DNA of 62,402 nucleotides from Echinococcus granulosus (lineage: Eukaryota; Platyhelminthes; Cestoda; Cyclophyllidea; Taeniidae), in assembly GCF_000524195.1 (NCBI RefSeq), contig NW_020170403.1, positions 761,348 through 823,749 on the forward strand, written 5' to 3'. The notes under the pieces are model-generated. The model ran no database searches. It was not told the origin of the DNA and was given only the letters and a program-made list of their open reading frames with translations. Made by a program: the position numbers and the translations under genes. This document shows, one piece after another, positions 50,601 through 61,304 of this stretch (positions within the stretch are counted from its first letter, which is position 1; every line of letters begins with the position of its first letter).

Positions 50601-53600
50601 CAGTCTGGGAGGGGCTTCATTTTTATTAGGTAGAAGGGCTGATAGATCGGTGACATCTGTGGTGGCATGAGCAGGGACTCAGAATAACTAGTTCTGAGAC
50701 AGAACTCCGAGACATAAACTAACTTCATACTAAGTGTCTTGTGAAATTGAGTGTAATTTTCGTTACGTCCCTTGTTTTATGAGTTGTGTCGGCGATAGCG
50801 ATTCATTTTGGGTAGCAATGCTCTAAGCGCTTTCTTATGCCAGTCGGTACATTAATGCCATCGTGTTTGCCAACAATACGGTAAACAACTTCGAAACTAG
50901 ATTACCGGCAAAAAGCTGATGTCTTCGGCTTTTTTAAGGTTTAATCCTCTTTCTACTACTTTCTGGAATAGTACCTAAACCACAAGTTGTGAAATTATCC
51001 TCCTCTTAGAGTGATTTGGTTAATCTTCCCGTCAATATATTCTTCAGGTTACATCCCTTGACAATACCGTGCATTCGAGTTTGAAAGTAGCTGACGGGCC
51101 ATTAGTGCATATATGACGTGAGCAAGGTTCTTTTACCCCGATGTGAGATACAAATGGCGGGTGAAAAGAATTTGTGTTGGTAAATAGTTCGAATATTTGT
51201 CCCACCTACAACGATTTAAATGTACTGGCCTTCTGTTAAACCGATTCGTGGGTGTAAAATTGTTGGCTACCGCCCGTAGAATGCTGCCTACAGGCGTTAT
51301 GAAATGCCACCGACTAACTTGGCGATAAGCTGCCTACGTTCGACATTTAATTCAATGTCGAAGGGTCGGTGTCTCATCAGGTTCCATCCCTTCATTGAAA
51401 TCCTGCCTGATTCGCTTTGGAAGTTTTTAAATTTCATGAAAAGGCAAAATGTTTAATAACCTTCTTGATTACACCGCATCAACGTGTGTTCTAGGACAGC
51501 TTGTCACGTCAGCTCCCTCTGTGGCGCGACATCGGATCTCACGGTGTCCTCGGCACCATCATGACGAACTCGTTAAACGCCATCATGTTGGACTTATTCG
51601 GCTTCTGTGACCTCCTCGTACAACGGGCCGTTGAACGTTTAGGCCTCCGACTGGATTCTACCGCTGCATCAGGTTCTGCTGAAGCCGAGGGAGCTGACAG
51701 AGTGGCGACTTTCGGCCATGCCATGTCCTTTGAACCCATGTTATCTATGTTGAGGGATTTTACTAGCTCGTTGCGTGGTGAGTCAGTCATTTTTCTTTCC
51801 AAATTTCGTAATTGTGACCGCGTGCTAGTGTTTTGGCTAAAATTTTGTTTTGCCAGTTTGTAGTGTTTACGTTTTCGGTTTCAACTAAAGACAGGTGTCT
51901 GCTTCACGACAGTAAAAATGTTTTTAGGTCAGTCTACTTCGTATGGTTTGTGAACGGTGTTTTCAAAAGTTAAACATGAAGACGTTCAAAATGAATCCCA
52001 CCACTTTTCCCACCTACCTCTTCTCAACTTTCACTATTGTTATTTACCTGATTCCACGAATCGGTTTCAGCGTCCTCTTTTATTCTCTGTGAACTTGCTA
52101 ATCATTCGGAGTACCCTACTTCTATCCTGGCATTTTCGGTCATAACCCGCTCATAAGCAAGAAGCTTATCTCCATCTACTTTGGCAGAGTTGACATTGTG
52201 TTCCTGCTACGCAATTTTTGCATGAGCTTCGCATTTATATTCACTCCCGGTACTACATTTCTCGTACCAAGCTGCCAGGTTAGCCATGAGGTATAAGTGA
52301 TCATGCGACAACGGCATCCACTCCTGCCCTTACCGTTTACAACGGAAGTATAACACTGTAATCTGAGCGTCCTTCGCATTTGCCTGCCAGCATTTAGCAC
52401 GTGGGCATGTGTGACATTGGAGCAAAAGGCTAATCCCCTCTCTGCTGCGTCCCTGGCTGTGTTATCGTCCATCACAAATGCCTCTCGTTACGATAAATTG
52501 AATTTTTTGGTCGATCCTTTTTTGTTTTGCAAAGTCTGTTATCTCTCGTGTTACGGGGTGGTGTTCACCTTAGGACGTTGGAACCCATAAAAGGAATTTA
52601 AGGCAGTGGGAACTGCATTTGTTTCCCAATGTAGTTCCTCTCTGCTAGATTTACATACTTAACGTTTAAGTGATCCTCTCCTACCTGTTTTTGCATTTGC
52701 CGTGGCGTAACCTTTGGCAATAACTATTCGGGCTTTATGCCTTTGTTCATCAGCGACTTCATCCACCAATACTCGCCGTGGGATGCTTGCCCTGCCACCG
52801 CTGCCCTCCACTTTGACTATTGGTATCTGGACTGTTCCATGTCATACGTCCGGGCTATCGGTGGCAGAACAGAAATTTGGTACTTATTGCCGTGTGCGAT
52901 ATCACAGTGTGAAATCAAGCACCAATTTTACCCTCCCTTATAGAACTATGGTCCCGATTGATCCCAATCCGAATGGAGCATTGTTATTTTTCTTTCGCAA
53001 TTTCATTTAGCTTTATAGTTTGCACCTAATTTTTATTATTTTTGAGGTGTGTTGCCATCACTCCAGGTTGCGCGACCTTGGCGGTGGGGGTCGATCATGT
53101 CGTTTGCTTTGTGCACTACGTGAGTATGCCTTTGAAGTCGCCGGCTCACCATCTTCACGCATTTTTGGGTGGCTATTGGGGTCAAAAGACGAGTCTTGTT
53201 TTAAGGCGCTCCCACCATCCATCACCACCTCGTGCCACACAATCGCGTAGATCTGCAGCACTACTTGAGCTGCAAGATTCGTCACTCCTCTATAGCGCCA
53301 CCTGACATCTGGTGTCATTTTCCATGACGTGGAGAATTTGGTACAAAACTGCCCATATTCTAGATTTTAAGTCGATGGTAGCAAATAATGAGCGGCTTTC
53401 TTCGGTGTTTGTGTCATCCACCAAAGAATTGATGATTATTTTGAATGCGGTTGTCTAGCTATTTGTGAACTTATTCGGTCGTAATTTGTCCCTCTGATCA
53501 AAAACTTCAATTCACCGTTCAGTAGGCACTGTCTCTTATTGGGTTGAACGGGATTTTGGTTGAATGTGACATTTATCCATATCCTTGAGTACGAAGACGT

Positions 53601-56600
53601 CATTCATCTTAGCGTATTTCTCGCTTCTGGCGCAACGGGAAAGTGTTCTTCCTGTGCGTACTGTTCAATTAAGCTCACTTATTTCATTGATCCTACTGGA
53701 ACAAGTAATTCCAAGGTGTTTTCTTGGGCGCTTTTAAATACATACAGCGTCTTATTTCCCGAATTTTACCTATTTGGGGGAAATTGTCAAAATGGACTTC
53801 AATGGACACAATCCATTCAGCTATTTTGATGCCATGACGGCAATGTGTGCCAAGAGCTTCTTCCTATGATACCTTTGGGCGTGTTCACCAATACAACTCC
53901 TTCATTTAACTCATCCTTTGCAGCGCCTTGGCTCCTCCTAGCTGTAGAAGGGTGTACCAGTTTGGAGGTCCTGCTTTTAGCTTAGTGAAGCGCATTATTG
54001 AAAGGCAATGCGGAAGTATAACTTTTGGAAAATGAAAGGCCTGCTTATTACAATTAAAACAGAAAATTTTCTGTTACACTGGCTATAGCATTATCTCGAA
54101 ACTTGGACTTAAGCCCATCCCTATTAAGGTAATAAAAAAATCTCCTATCGACCTTAACTTGACCTCCTAAGTCTTTCACTTTTCAGAGGATGGCAGAGAA
54201 CGTGAAGCTATGAATTTGATCCAGCGAGGTTTGGATGCCGTCATGAGAGAGTACTTGGAAAATGGGGTGGCTCGTTTCGTCGAAAATCGTGAACGGATGC
54301 AGTCTTACCTCGTCACCAGGCCACTGCCTGCCTCATCCACTATTTCTCCCCCTCCTTCTGAAGCTTCATGTGCAAAGGTAGGAAAGTATTCCTTTCCATT
54401 TTAACATCAAGGCCAAATAATTCGTAAATCGTATCTTTTTGAGTTGATTTGTCATAGTGATTGATTTGCTTAGGGCAGTTTTTATGGGATTAAAGGGCAT
54501 TAAACTTTTTTGAAAGAACCGATTTAAAATATGCGCCGCCATTTCGTGCAAATTCTCCACTAACAATCGACGCTTCTGTAGCCCTTCTGCAATTGGTCTC
54601 CGCACAAGAGTTATCTTCCTGACGAAATTAGGATTGTTGCCCATTTGAATCAGGCTTGCTTACGAAGGTCGCCACTGTGCCACTCGAAGTCATTCTTGAG
54701 AATGTAGTAAAACATCAGTTTCGAGGGCGGACCATTATTGATTTGTAGAAGGACGGGATATCATAGCACTAAGACGGCGACTGTAAGAGCCCCGTTGTTA
54801 ACGGTCATTTCATTACAGCATGTTAGTGTTATAAACTGATGTGTTTCCACGGGGACTCTTGGGTTTTCGATAAGATCCAAGAGAATGGAAACTTCAGAGC
54901 ACGTTTTACTGCCGTAGACGGTGTATGGTGCGTATATGCACGTCCTTGGAGCCCCGGGGTAATGAGGTCCCTTGACTACATACGAAGGCGAAATTTTTGC
55001 TTCTCCAGCTGATCTTGAGAACAAATTGTAGTAGCGCGTGCAAAGTGCATCCCCAAAATGCTGGATAATTGAAAAAAACCTCCGGAATGTTCTAGAAAGA
55101 AAAGCAAAAAGATATTCAAATTTCCGAATGGAGGCCTTTAGATTCTCTTGATGAAGTTTCTCTGAGGTTGTGGGCACCTCCAACGGTTGCGACTATGCCT
55201 AACCTTAAATCCTATCATTTTACTGCTAGGTTGATGTTGCAGACGATTCAGACGTCTCAGAGGTTTACATGGACGCCAGTGAGGATGCTCCGCTGGGTTC
55301 TCCTTCAACTGCCACTGCCGCCACTGTGTCGAACGACGCCGCTACCAGGGCTGCGAGAGCCGAAGCCATTGGCTCGGCGGCGCTGCCTGAGTGGGACACA
55401 GATTCGGCGAGTTTACCAACTGATCCGCTGGCACCGAACCCGGATAGCGAGTGGCTTGCATCCTCAGATGAATACTCTCCACTACCGTCCACTCCCGCCT
55501 CCTTCCCACCTGAGTGGACCACACTTGTAGCCTCCGATGTGACTCAAATGGCGGTGGCCTCCTCCGCCGCTGCCGCTGGTAGTGGGGAAGCAGAGGAAGC
55601 GACATCGGAAGGTGACGATGCATCACCTGCTGTGCGACGTCTCTCCGACGCCTATATTGCTGGCATGCCGAGCAAGCGTCGACGGGTGTGTGGTTCAGTT
55701 TCTCCTTAATGTTGTCACTTGAATGCGTATTCCTCGCAACCTTTTCTTGGGTGGAATTTAAAACATGTGTGTGGTTTTCACCAACTCTCTTTCTGATTTC
55801 TTGGTTGTATTGGTTCTCAATGGTTTGAAGTGAATGTTGGTTGCTCCCGTTTAGATCGCCTGTAGTTGCGCTCAAGGTTTTATGCTCTAACCAAGGGAAT
55901 TGATTGTTTCTCTCACTGCCTCAAGTAAGGACTCCCTTAATTCGAATTGGGAGTGCTGCCTGGATTCAGTTTTCCGCTTACTCCCTCCTTTCAATACATT
56001 TACGCACTCATTCTATCGTTTGACAAATACCTGAACATTAGTTTCTGGGGACCAAGATTTGTTGGTATGGCTGAGCCACTCTAAAATGGCCCGCACATTA
56101 TTGGTGTCTTAACTTTTGGGGTAGCGAGCTGGAAACTACTAATTTCCGATTCGTCACAGACCTATGACAGCCCTTGAATAGTGGACAATACCCAAATGTC
56201 TTACAGCTGAGTAGCTCAGCGCCGCACTACTGTGCTTTACTGAGTTTGAGGTCTTCTGTGCGTGCAGATATCGTTGGGTTTTACGCCCTTGCTCTCGAGA
56301 TGTTGCAGCACTGCTCGCTGTTTCGCTCATACTACCACCGCTGACTGGTACATGAAGTACTGCGCCCCCTAAGCGTAAGAACGGAGGACCTTTGGCACTT
56401 ACTGTATTTCCTTCATAGTCATTTAGTTAGAGGTTCCTGTTTGAATTGAATCTCCTCGTAGTTTCTTCGCCCAATGAATACGAATTTGAAGAAACCCGAC
56501 ATCACCTTTACGTTACCCGGACCCTCAACTACCCCTTTCTGTCACTGCTCCAAGCATTTAGCAGTAGGTCTAGAACAAAAGTTTGATTTACCTTCGGCAT

Positions 56601-58552
56601 TAGTAGGAAATTACAGCAACGAAAGGTCGCCTTTTCTGTGCACTTTCATATTCGTGGTGATTGTTGACCGTGGCGAAGGCTTACCTGTTTTATAACAAAT
56701 AAGTTCAATGGAGCGGTGGTCATCTGATGTGCTTTTTACTATCACAGCCACAGTTCTTCGTTCAGTTCTTACGCGTCGCTGAGTATTTACTCTTTCTCAG
56801 GTAAAACCAACTTCTCGCATCGTTAGATATGAATAAATTCCATAACTAGGTTTTACTTTCAATGGTAAAGCTTTTTGGTCTAGACCATCAGTTGAACGCC
56901 ATCTGTCCACTTGGCATTTCTCGTGCACTCCCAGTTTAAAACACGGGTGAGGGTCAGGAATATCTGCAAGATCCGATTGCCCTTTGATTTCTCCAACTGT
57001 GTCAGTCTCATTTGAAATGTTGTGCATCAAAATATGGCTTACTCGCTTGTGAGTTTTGCTATTGTTACCTAAGGATCGGGGCTTGCTAAAAGCGAAACAT
57101 CTGATTTTATCGAAGAGAGGAAGTTGAACACCTACAGTCAAATATTTCTGCAGCGAGGGTTCTCCCATTTCAGTTTCATTTCATTTCGTTTTATATCAAA
57201 ATGCTGACCTCAATACCGGGACGTTTTCAGTTGCCATCATTCAAGCATTTCAAATTTGTTTTTAAACCTTCCGTATAATTGAAAACACCGTCCTGACATC
57301 CAGTGTGAATACTTTTGCGAACCAAAGCTAAGTTGATCCACCCCAGTTCAGTGGGATTTTTATTTCTTTACTATTTTTTCCGCAAAAAAGGTCTACTATA
57401 AAGCCACGATTTTGAAAATCGCAGTCTGTTTGTGTTTCGCAATGCTAATTGGGTGGTTTTGTATCAGACCCAGCTTTAAATCCCAACTGCTTAACTTTCT
57501 TGCGGTTCCCTCAGTTCCTGAAAACACTTGACCAGTCTTAGCAACCCGTGTAGATATGGCGCCATACATTTGAGGTGCATCGTTTGAAACACCTAAGCCA
57601 TCCTGATTCCGTATTTATGCGAGATTCGTCGCTGTTTGAGAAATCGGCAGGTCCCAGTTACCGATCAGTCGATGCGAAAATTGTGTTTGGATCTTGTTTG
57701 GGGCTAACGACCCCTAGGTTGAGCGTGGGATAATGCTTTAATTCCAAGCCTTTATTGTCTATGTTGGGTGACACCATTGCCCTCATGTGGCTAACAAATT
57801 TTGTAAATTTAAACTTTTATTCACAGAATCTGCAGCAACTCCCTCCGCATTTCAAGCATTAGCCACATTTCCTATTCATTCGATTATCTAGTTCTTGTGA
57901 TGCCTCTAAAATGTGGCGTTTTAAAGAGGTTGAGTAAAAGTATTGCCATTTCAATAATTAGCGCTCCCGGAAAAATTTCCCGCCCAAGGAGAATTTAAAT
58001 CTTGGAATTGTTTATGGTGTTTACGGTAGTGGTTTTGACCAAGAATATGTGACTGCGCATAGCTATGCCACATATTTGTTGCTGTCACTCAGTTGCCATT
58101 TAACTGATAAAGAAAACACGTAACGTATTTGTGATGGTGGCAAAGAAAGTGCTGCGTCAGTAGAGCGCTTTGAGATTTTCGCCTTTACACACGGTTGATG
58201 ACTTCAGGTGATGTTGGAAAGGAAGCAGAGCTTGGCCTGTCCAGCCAATCAGCTCTTCATGACCCTCCTCAAGGAGGCGATGTCGCTTGCACCACCTCCA
58301 GCATCCCCGGCAATATCGACAGCTGAGATGGCTGCGGCGACAACGGCGCCTTCAACGGCAGCAGCAACGGTGGGTGACAGCGAAGGGCCAGAATTGAGGC
58401 AGCCACCACCACAACACGTCTCCGAGGCTTTCAGGGCCTACGTGTGCGAGCAGCTCTCACGTCGTATCGCCACCGACCCCGACTTTGACGCACAGCGACA
58501 CCCCGCGGCTAAAGAGGCCTTTGGTAAGCGGTCACGTCATGCGAGACAGTAG
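44880..58552 (+). CDS. BAG6: Large proline-rich protein BAG6 (Scythe/BAT3) homolog, 15 coding exons
   Basis: Exons: 44880-44942, 44980-45024, 45057-45132, 45242-45437, 45492-46050, 46128-46456, 46526-46596, 47511-48058, 48135-48375, 48550-48714, 50125-50519, 51495-51777, 54187-54377, 55230-55685, 58208-58552. Every junction is GT-AG and phase-consistent; the total is 3963 nt (1320 aa plus stop), somewhat longer than the roughly 1130 aa human protein. Visible parts: an N-terminal ubiquitin-like domain (about 1-75, beginning MFEVHVKTLDG, with RQRLIFQGKVL and TIHLVPRPPP); low-complexity linkers; a helical DUF3538-like region (about 210-340); Q10 at 498-507; PPEW at 1147-1150; LSDAYIAGMPSKRRR at 1192-1206; a C-terminal BAG-like domain with AFRAYVCEQL and DPDFDAQRHPAAKEAF (1280-1311). 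Known role of the family: scaffold of the BAG6-UBL4A-GET4 holdase complex, which triages tail-anchored and mislocalised membrane proteins and also has nuclear and apoptotic roles. That it does the same here is inference. The start is the only ATG giving the UBL N-terminus. Confidence 0.93.
44980..45024 (+). CDS. BAG6: BAG6 exon 2 (residues 22-36)
   Basis: Fifteen codons, DFTVAAFKQRITEEM, forming the helix of the ubiquitin-like fold (compare VKEFKEHI in vertebrate BAG6). The acceptor is TTATAG and the donor GTGCGT. The following intron is just 32 nt and contains an in-frame TAA. Confidence 0.9.
45057..45132 (+). CDS. BAG6: BAG6 exon 3 (residues 37-61, UBL core)
   Basis: Encodes NIPIERQRLIFQGKVL and DDRKLKDC, the most conserved part of the BAG6 ubiquitin-like domain. 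The acceptor is a T-run ending TTTAAG|A and the donor GTAATT. It ends in phase 1. Confidence 0.92.
45242..45437 (+). CDS. BAG6: BAG6 exon 4 (residues 62-126, end of UBL and linker)
   Basis: Completes the UBL with GVASNTIHLVPRPPP, then runs into a Ser/Gln/Pro/Asn-rich linker including HQQQQPPFNPSNFMNF. The acceptor is TTTGTAG and the donor GTAGGT; it ends in phase 2. Confidence 0.88.
45492..46050 (+). CDS. BAG6: BAG6 exon 5 (residues 127-313, start of DUF3538-like region)
   Basis: Encodes a Ser/Thr/Ala-rich linker, then an amphipathic helical stretch around residues 215-250 (NFQRLADMLAEQRQLWQRL, EPHMDRWEAMLRSE) resembling the DUF3538 (BAG6) domain. The segment after it is acidic and Ala/Asp-rich. 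The acceptor is CTTTTAG; the donor GTGTGT is in phase 0, followed almost at once by an in-frame TAA. Confidence 0.88.
46128..46456 (+). CDS. BAG6: BAG6 exon 6 (residues 314-423, end of DUF3538-like region)
   Basis: Begins FFNQVSALLHLHAHMLHLLS, a hydrophobic His/Leu-rich helix typical of the second half of DUF3538. Pro/Ser/Thr-rich sequence follows, with a beta-like segment (LYAHINIEPTVVTIARPVV). The acceptor is GTTTTAG and the donor GTAGGT; it ends in phase 2. Confidence 0.85.
46526..46596 (+). CDS. BAG6: BAG6 exon 7 (residues 423-447)
   Basis: Short exon encoding RRRSQSANPPSSAPSGADER. The acceptor is CTTGTGCAG and the donor GTAAGG. The phases (2 in, 1 out) fit both neighbours. Its role is a basic/Pro-rich linker. 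Confidence 0.8.
47511..48058 (+). CDS. BAG6: BAG6 exon 8 (residues 447-629, polyQ linker)
   Basis: Long Ser/Thr/Arg/Pro-rich linker carrying ten consecutive Gln codons (47663-47692). Two acceptors nine bases apart both keep frame (CTATAG at 47510 or GTTCAG at 47519), so the start is ambiguous by three residues. It ends TNSTASASAPSSTTSANTPR before a GTGTGT donor. Confidence 0.8.
47663..47692 (+). repeat. CAG repeat encoding polyglutamine in BAG6 exon 8
   Basis: Nine CAG codons and one CAA encode ten glutamines, flanked by TPRTP-like and GEGQ sequence in a disordered linker. Its length may be polymorphic between isolates. Confidence 0.9.
48135..48375 (+). CDS. BAG6: BAG6 exon 9 (residues 630-710)
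   Basis: Encodes PPYPNFLRSMASAVSSGGVN, then a helix-forming stretch and a Gly/Ser/Thr linker ending FTWIINNPQNGGVQFIP. The acceptor is CATGCAG and the donor GTACGT; it ends in phase 1. Confidence 0.82.
48550..48714 (+). CDS. BAG6: BAG6 exon 10 (residues 710-765)
   Basis: Encodes PPQFFFHTTTGGNASPSESG and a hydrophobic helical segment (LPGLLIDSLIRSMWSFIIEL) that could contribute to client binding. The acceptor is GATCTTCAG and the donor GTAGGC, phase 1 to phase 1. Confidence 0.78.
50125..50519 (+). CDS. BAG6: BAG6 exon 11 (residues 765-896)
   Basis: Encodes a mainly helical region including ISRIRSMLVALVDSLHFAAS and NPHVQRMLERNLDP. The acceptor is TTTCAATAG and the donor GTGCGT, ending in phase 0. 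The phases match exon 10 directly, although a small unseen exon in the 1.4 kb intron before it cannot be excluded. Confidence 0.78.
51495..51777 (+). CDS. BAG6: BAG6 exon 12 (residues 897-991)
   Basis: Encodes DSLSRQLPLWRDIGSHGVLG and a long helical segment with FCDLLVQRAVERLGLRLD. The acceptor is TGTTCTAG and the donor GTGAGT; it ends in phase 1. Confidence 0.8.
51778..54186 (+). other. BAG6 intron 12 (2.4 kb)
   Basis: Contains a less AT-rich block (about 52700-53310) with overlapping open frames on both strands. None is recognisable, and direct splicing from exon 12 to 13 is in phase without it. Confidence 0.6.
54187..54377 (+). CDS. BAG6: BAG6 exon 13 (residues 991-1054)
   Basis: Encodes EDGREREAMNLIQRGLDAVM and EYLENGVARFVENRERMQSY, a charged helical region, followed by a Pro/Ser linker. 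The acceptor is CTTTTCAG and the donor GTAGGA; it ends in phase 0. The preceding intron is 2.4 kb. Confidence 0.82.
55230..55685 (+). CDS. BAG6: BAG6 exon 14 (residues 1055-1206, acidic linker and NLS-like segment)
   Basis: Acidic Ala/Ser/Pro-rich sequence leading to FPPEWTTLVASDV and RLSDAYIAGMPSKRRR, both diagnostic of the BAG6 C-terminal region. The KRRR cluster corresponds to the nuclear-localisation region of the vertebrate protein. The acceptor is CTGCTAG and the donor GTGTGT, phase 0. Confidence 0.9.
55686..58207 (+). other. BAG6 intron 14 (2.5 kb)
   Basis: Largest intron. It contains degenerate RP-like sequence near 58060-58140 (CCACATATTTGTTGC and AACACGTAACGTATTTGTGA). The open frame at 56797-57168 (minus) has no recognisable domain. 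Confidence 0.6.
58208..58552 (+). CDS. BAG6: BAG6 exon 15 (residues 1207-1320, C-terminal BAG-like domain)
   Basis: Begins VMLERKQSLACPANQLFMTL, then an Ala/Thr/Pro spacer, then AFRAYVCEQLSRRIATDPDF and RHPAAKEAF, matching the degenerate BAG domain that binds UBL4A and related partners in vertebrates. The stop TAG is at 58550-58552. An in-frame GTAAGC at 58524 could act as an alternative donor. Confidence 0.88.
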   Translation: MMLERKQSLACPANQLFMTLLKEAMSLAPPPASPAISTAEMAAATTAPSTAAATVGDSEGPELRQPPPQHVSEAFRAYVCEQLSRRIATDPDFDAQRHPAAKEAFGKRSRHARQ

Positions 58553-59754
58553 TGATGGCAGCCATCGTGCTGTGACGATTGCGGTGGGGAACTTATGCTC
58601 TGTACTGTTGTTCCATCCAACCTCCTTGTCCTGCCTCCCCTTCTGACCTTGTAATGCGCTGATGTTGCAGGAAGATTTGAGTACTATGTTAGCACTGTTT
58701 ATTTGCTTTTTGGTTCGTTCTCCTCCTCGGTGAAATGGAAGGTTATTTAAAATGGAAGGAAAATCATTTCTTGCTACCTAAATTTGATTGAATCTCCAAG
58801 ATAGCAGTCTTAGTGTCCTGGTGTTCTAGTCAGTCGTGTTCCCATCTAGTCGATTGTTAAGGAAGGTGGCTGCATGAGCTGAAAGCTGTAAATTATGTCC
58901 GGAAACAATAGAACTGCTTATTTCTATTGATTGGAACCATGTAAAATTGCGTCTAGCTTTCAGGCGTCCAGAGGGGCTGGTGCTATTTCCGGTGCAACCC
59001 GCCACGAAATCGACAGTGACTCGCACAATGCGTGTGGCGGTTTGCGTGCGTGTATTCAAAATTTGGTGTTATCGTTTGCATCTAGTGCAAAAAAGTGAAC
59101 CGAGCGGCTAAAAACCCGTTTGAATTCGAAACTAGGTGAATTTTGAACCCTGTGGTTGGGAATGGGAGTACTCTTGCGACGCCCAGAACTTCAGACGGTA
59201 AACTTTTTGGTCGAGAGGACGTCACCCATGTTATTAAATACGCGTCCTTGCTCCTGCCATACAAAGTTGGGTTTGCAGACTAGACTTCGGCCGTCTGTTA
59301 TCAGTGAGGATGCCATTACGGTGTCCGAAAAGTGCGCATAGGCTAATCCTTTTGCGGAAGTAGTGATCGCAGCATACGAGTTTACGAAGAAGACTTCCGA
59401 AATCGAGGAGGCAGTGCAAGTTGGATATTCTAAGATGTGCAGGCCATTCCGGAATGGTGCGGTTGTGCCGACATCGTCTCCTCTGAAGCTGCTTTCCAGG
59501 TACCAGGCAGATGGGTACGGTTGGCACTCCTTGAGACATGCCCTCGTTTCCCCACCCATCTACTCGTAGTAATTCAGATTGGTTCGAACATAGGCCTGAG
59601 AAGAACTACTTTCGTTTTTGTCCATTAGCTCAACGCCACCCCACACTTCAACTAGGGACAGGCAGGAGCACCAAGACCACGAAGCCTCGAGTCTTTCATT
59701 TCTAGTTGTATTGGACAATGTGAGGTTTGCTCCAGGAGGTTTGCAAATCATGGA

Positions 59755-59760
59755 AATAAA
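59755..59760 (+). promoter_or_regulatory. Candidate BAG6 poly(A) signal AATAAA
   Basis: Canonical AATAAA about 1.2 kb after the BAG6 stop. A weaker ATTAAA lies at 59233-59238. Neither is proven, and the stretch from 58553 onward is presumed 3' UTR only by position. Confidence 0.3.
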
Positions 59761-60080
59761 ATTTCCACTTTCACAATTTCTAAAAATAGCTATTTCCTAG
59801 TTCTGGGCAAATTTGCTCCCTTTCAAACGGTTTCTTTCACTTTTGTGGTGAATTTAAATGAAAACACCTTTTGAAGGAGTGGACACAGGATGTCGAAATT
59901 CTCAAATGCACCGTTTTTTGAAGGCAGTTTTCAGGACCCATCCTCTTCTGGATGTAATTAAAATCAGGAAATATTTGCTCGCCTCATTTAAAACATCAAG
60001 ACTTGCGACAAATTCGAGAGCAAGCTACAATTTACTGTAGTCTCGGATTAATAAATTACGGTTGATTTTGCTGTGTGAGA

Positions 60081-60106
60081 GCCTCCCCCCTCCCCTCCTT
60101 TCCCCT
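60081..60106. repeat. C/T-rich low-complexity tract
   Basis: CCTCCCCCCTCCCCTCC followed by TTTCCCC; a polypyrimidine run. Confidence 0.8.
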
Positions 60107-60118
60107 GAAGTATTTATT

Positions 60119-60376
60119 TTTCCACCAAAAGATTTTGAGAATGACTTTTCAGGCCCTGAATAGTGGTGGTAGATCGTGAAAGCAAAAGAGCGCCCCGCTC
60201 AGTGCTGTTGGCTTCAAATGATGTCCATAACCCTTGTAATCGATTATCGATTTTACTGCTCGTGCGAAACCGCCCTCTAAAATATCGATTTTTCCACCGA
60301 GATGTACCAGAAATGAATTTTCAGGCTCTGAATAATGTTAGCAGATTGTGAAAATGGGCTGCCGCCTCGCTAAAAT
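60119..60376 (+). repeat. Imperfect tandem duplication, offset about 170 bp
   Basis: Unit 1 (60119-60204) has TTTTCAGGCCCTGAATAGTG, AGATCGTGAAAG and CGCCCCGCTC. Unit 2 (60290-60376) has TTTTCAGGCTCTGAATAATG, AGATTGTGAAAA and GCCGCCTCGC. Both begin TTTTTCCACC. Confidence 0.7.
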
Positions 60377-61304
60377 GATGTCTTGTGGCATGGCACTTTC
60401 AGGCACCGCTGCTGTAATGCCGGTTGTTCACACATGCACACACGCCTAAATCATCGCGCATGAGGGTGCGATCCATTGTAAATTCTCGAAGTGGCTACTT
60501 GTACAAAGGTTAGGCCACTTAGATCCCTTCAGAATGAAATGCCATCTCACTGGCGTTAATGCACACAGCTATTCATGGATTTCCTTGGGCAATAGTTGAT
60601 CATCTGTTTCCAGAACGTTACTTATATCCAAAAAGGAGAACTTTGTCTGTAAGATTTGTAAAAAAAGTAATAAGTACTCTTTTGCTTTTTTTAATTTAGA
60701 TGTTTACTTCAAGCATTGATTGAATTTCGTTCATCATTCTTATCACTGCTTCTGTTGTACGTTATGGCTTCAGATTATGTCAAACCCGTCAATTATCTTA
60801 GAGTACTCGGGCATAAATACAGTCCCTGGGATGATAATTACATTGAAGAGCTGCTTGTGATGTTATTGTGATTTGAAGTTATGCCACCCTCCTCCCGCAT
60901 ATCCCCTTTAGGCAAGTACCCTTAAGAACGGCTATTGGTGTACTTAATATGCTCTCGGGAGAACACCATCGAACCCGTAGCACCACATCTTAACTAGCTC
61001 CCTCCCCGATCCCCAATTTATTTGGCTGATGCTATACTATTTTGGGATCCTAACTGCATTACCATTGTGGTAGGTAGCATTTTCCATATACCCTCAATGC
61101 ATCAAACGACTTCTTTCCCGCCTCACGGTTGGTGGCACTTCACCTACAATTACTAGCAGTGTCGGAGGAAGAAAAAGTTGGCCACAGAGAGCGTATGAGG
61201 CGGAGTTCAAAAGAAGATTTTCTACTTATTAAAACAACGCCTTAATGGTGTACCTGAATGTGGACTTTACAGTGTGCAGTTCCGATCATACTTTCTGTGT
61301 CGTG

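Noticed and set aside
55342..55875. 177-codon minus-strand open frame opposite BAG6 exon 14
   Set aside because: Antisense shadow of the real exon; low complexity, with no independent evidence.
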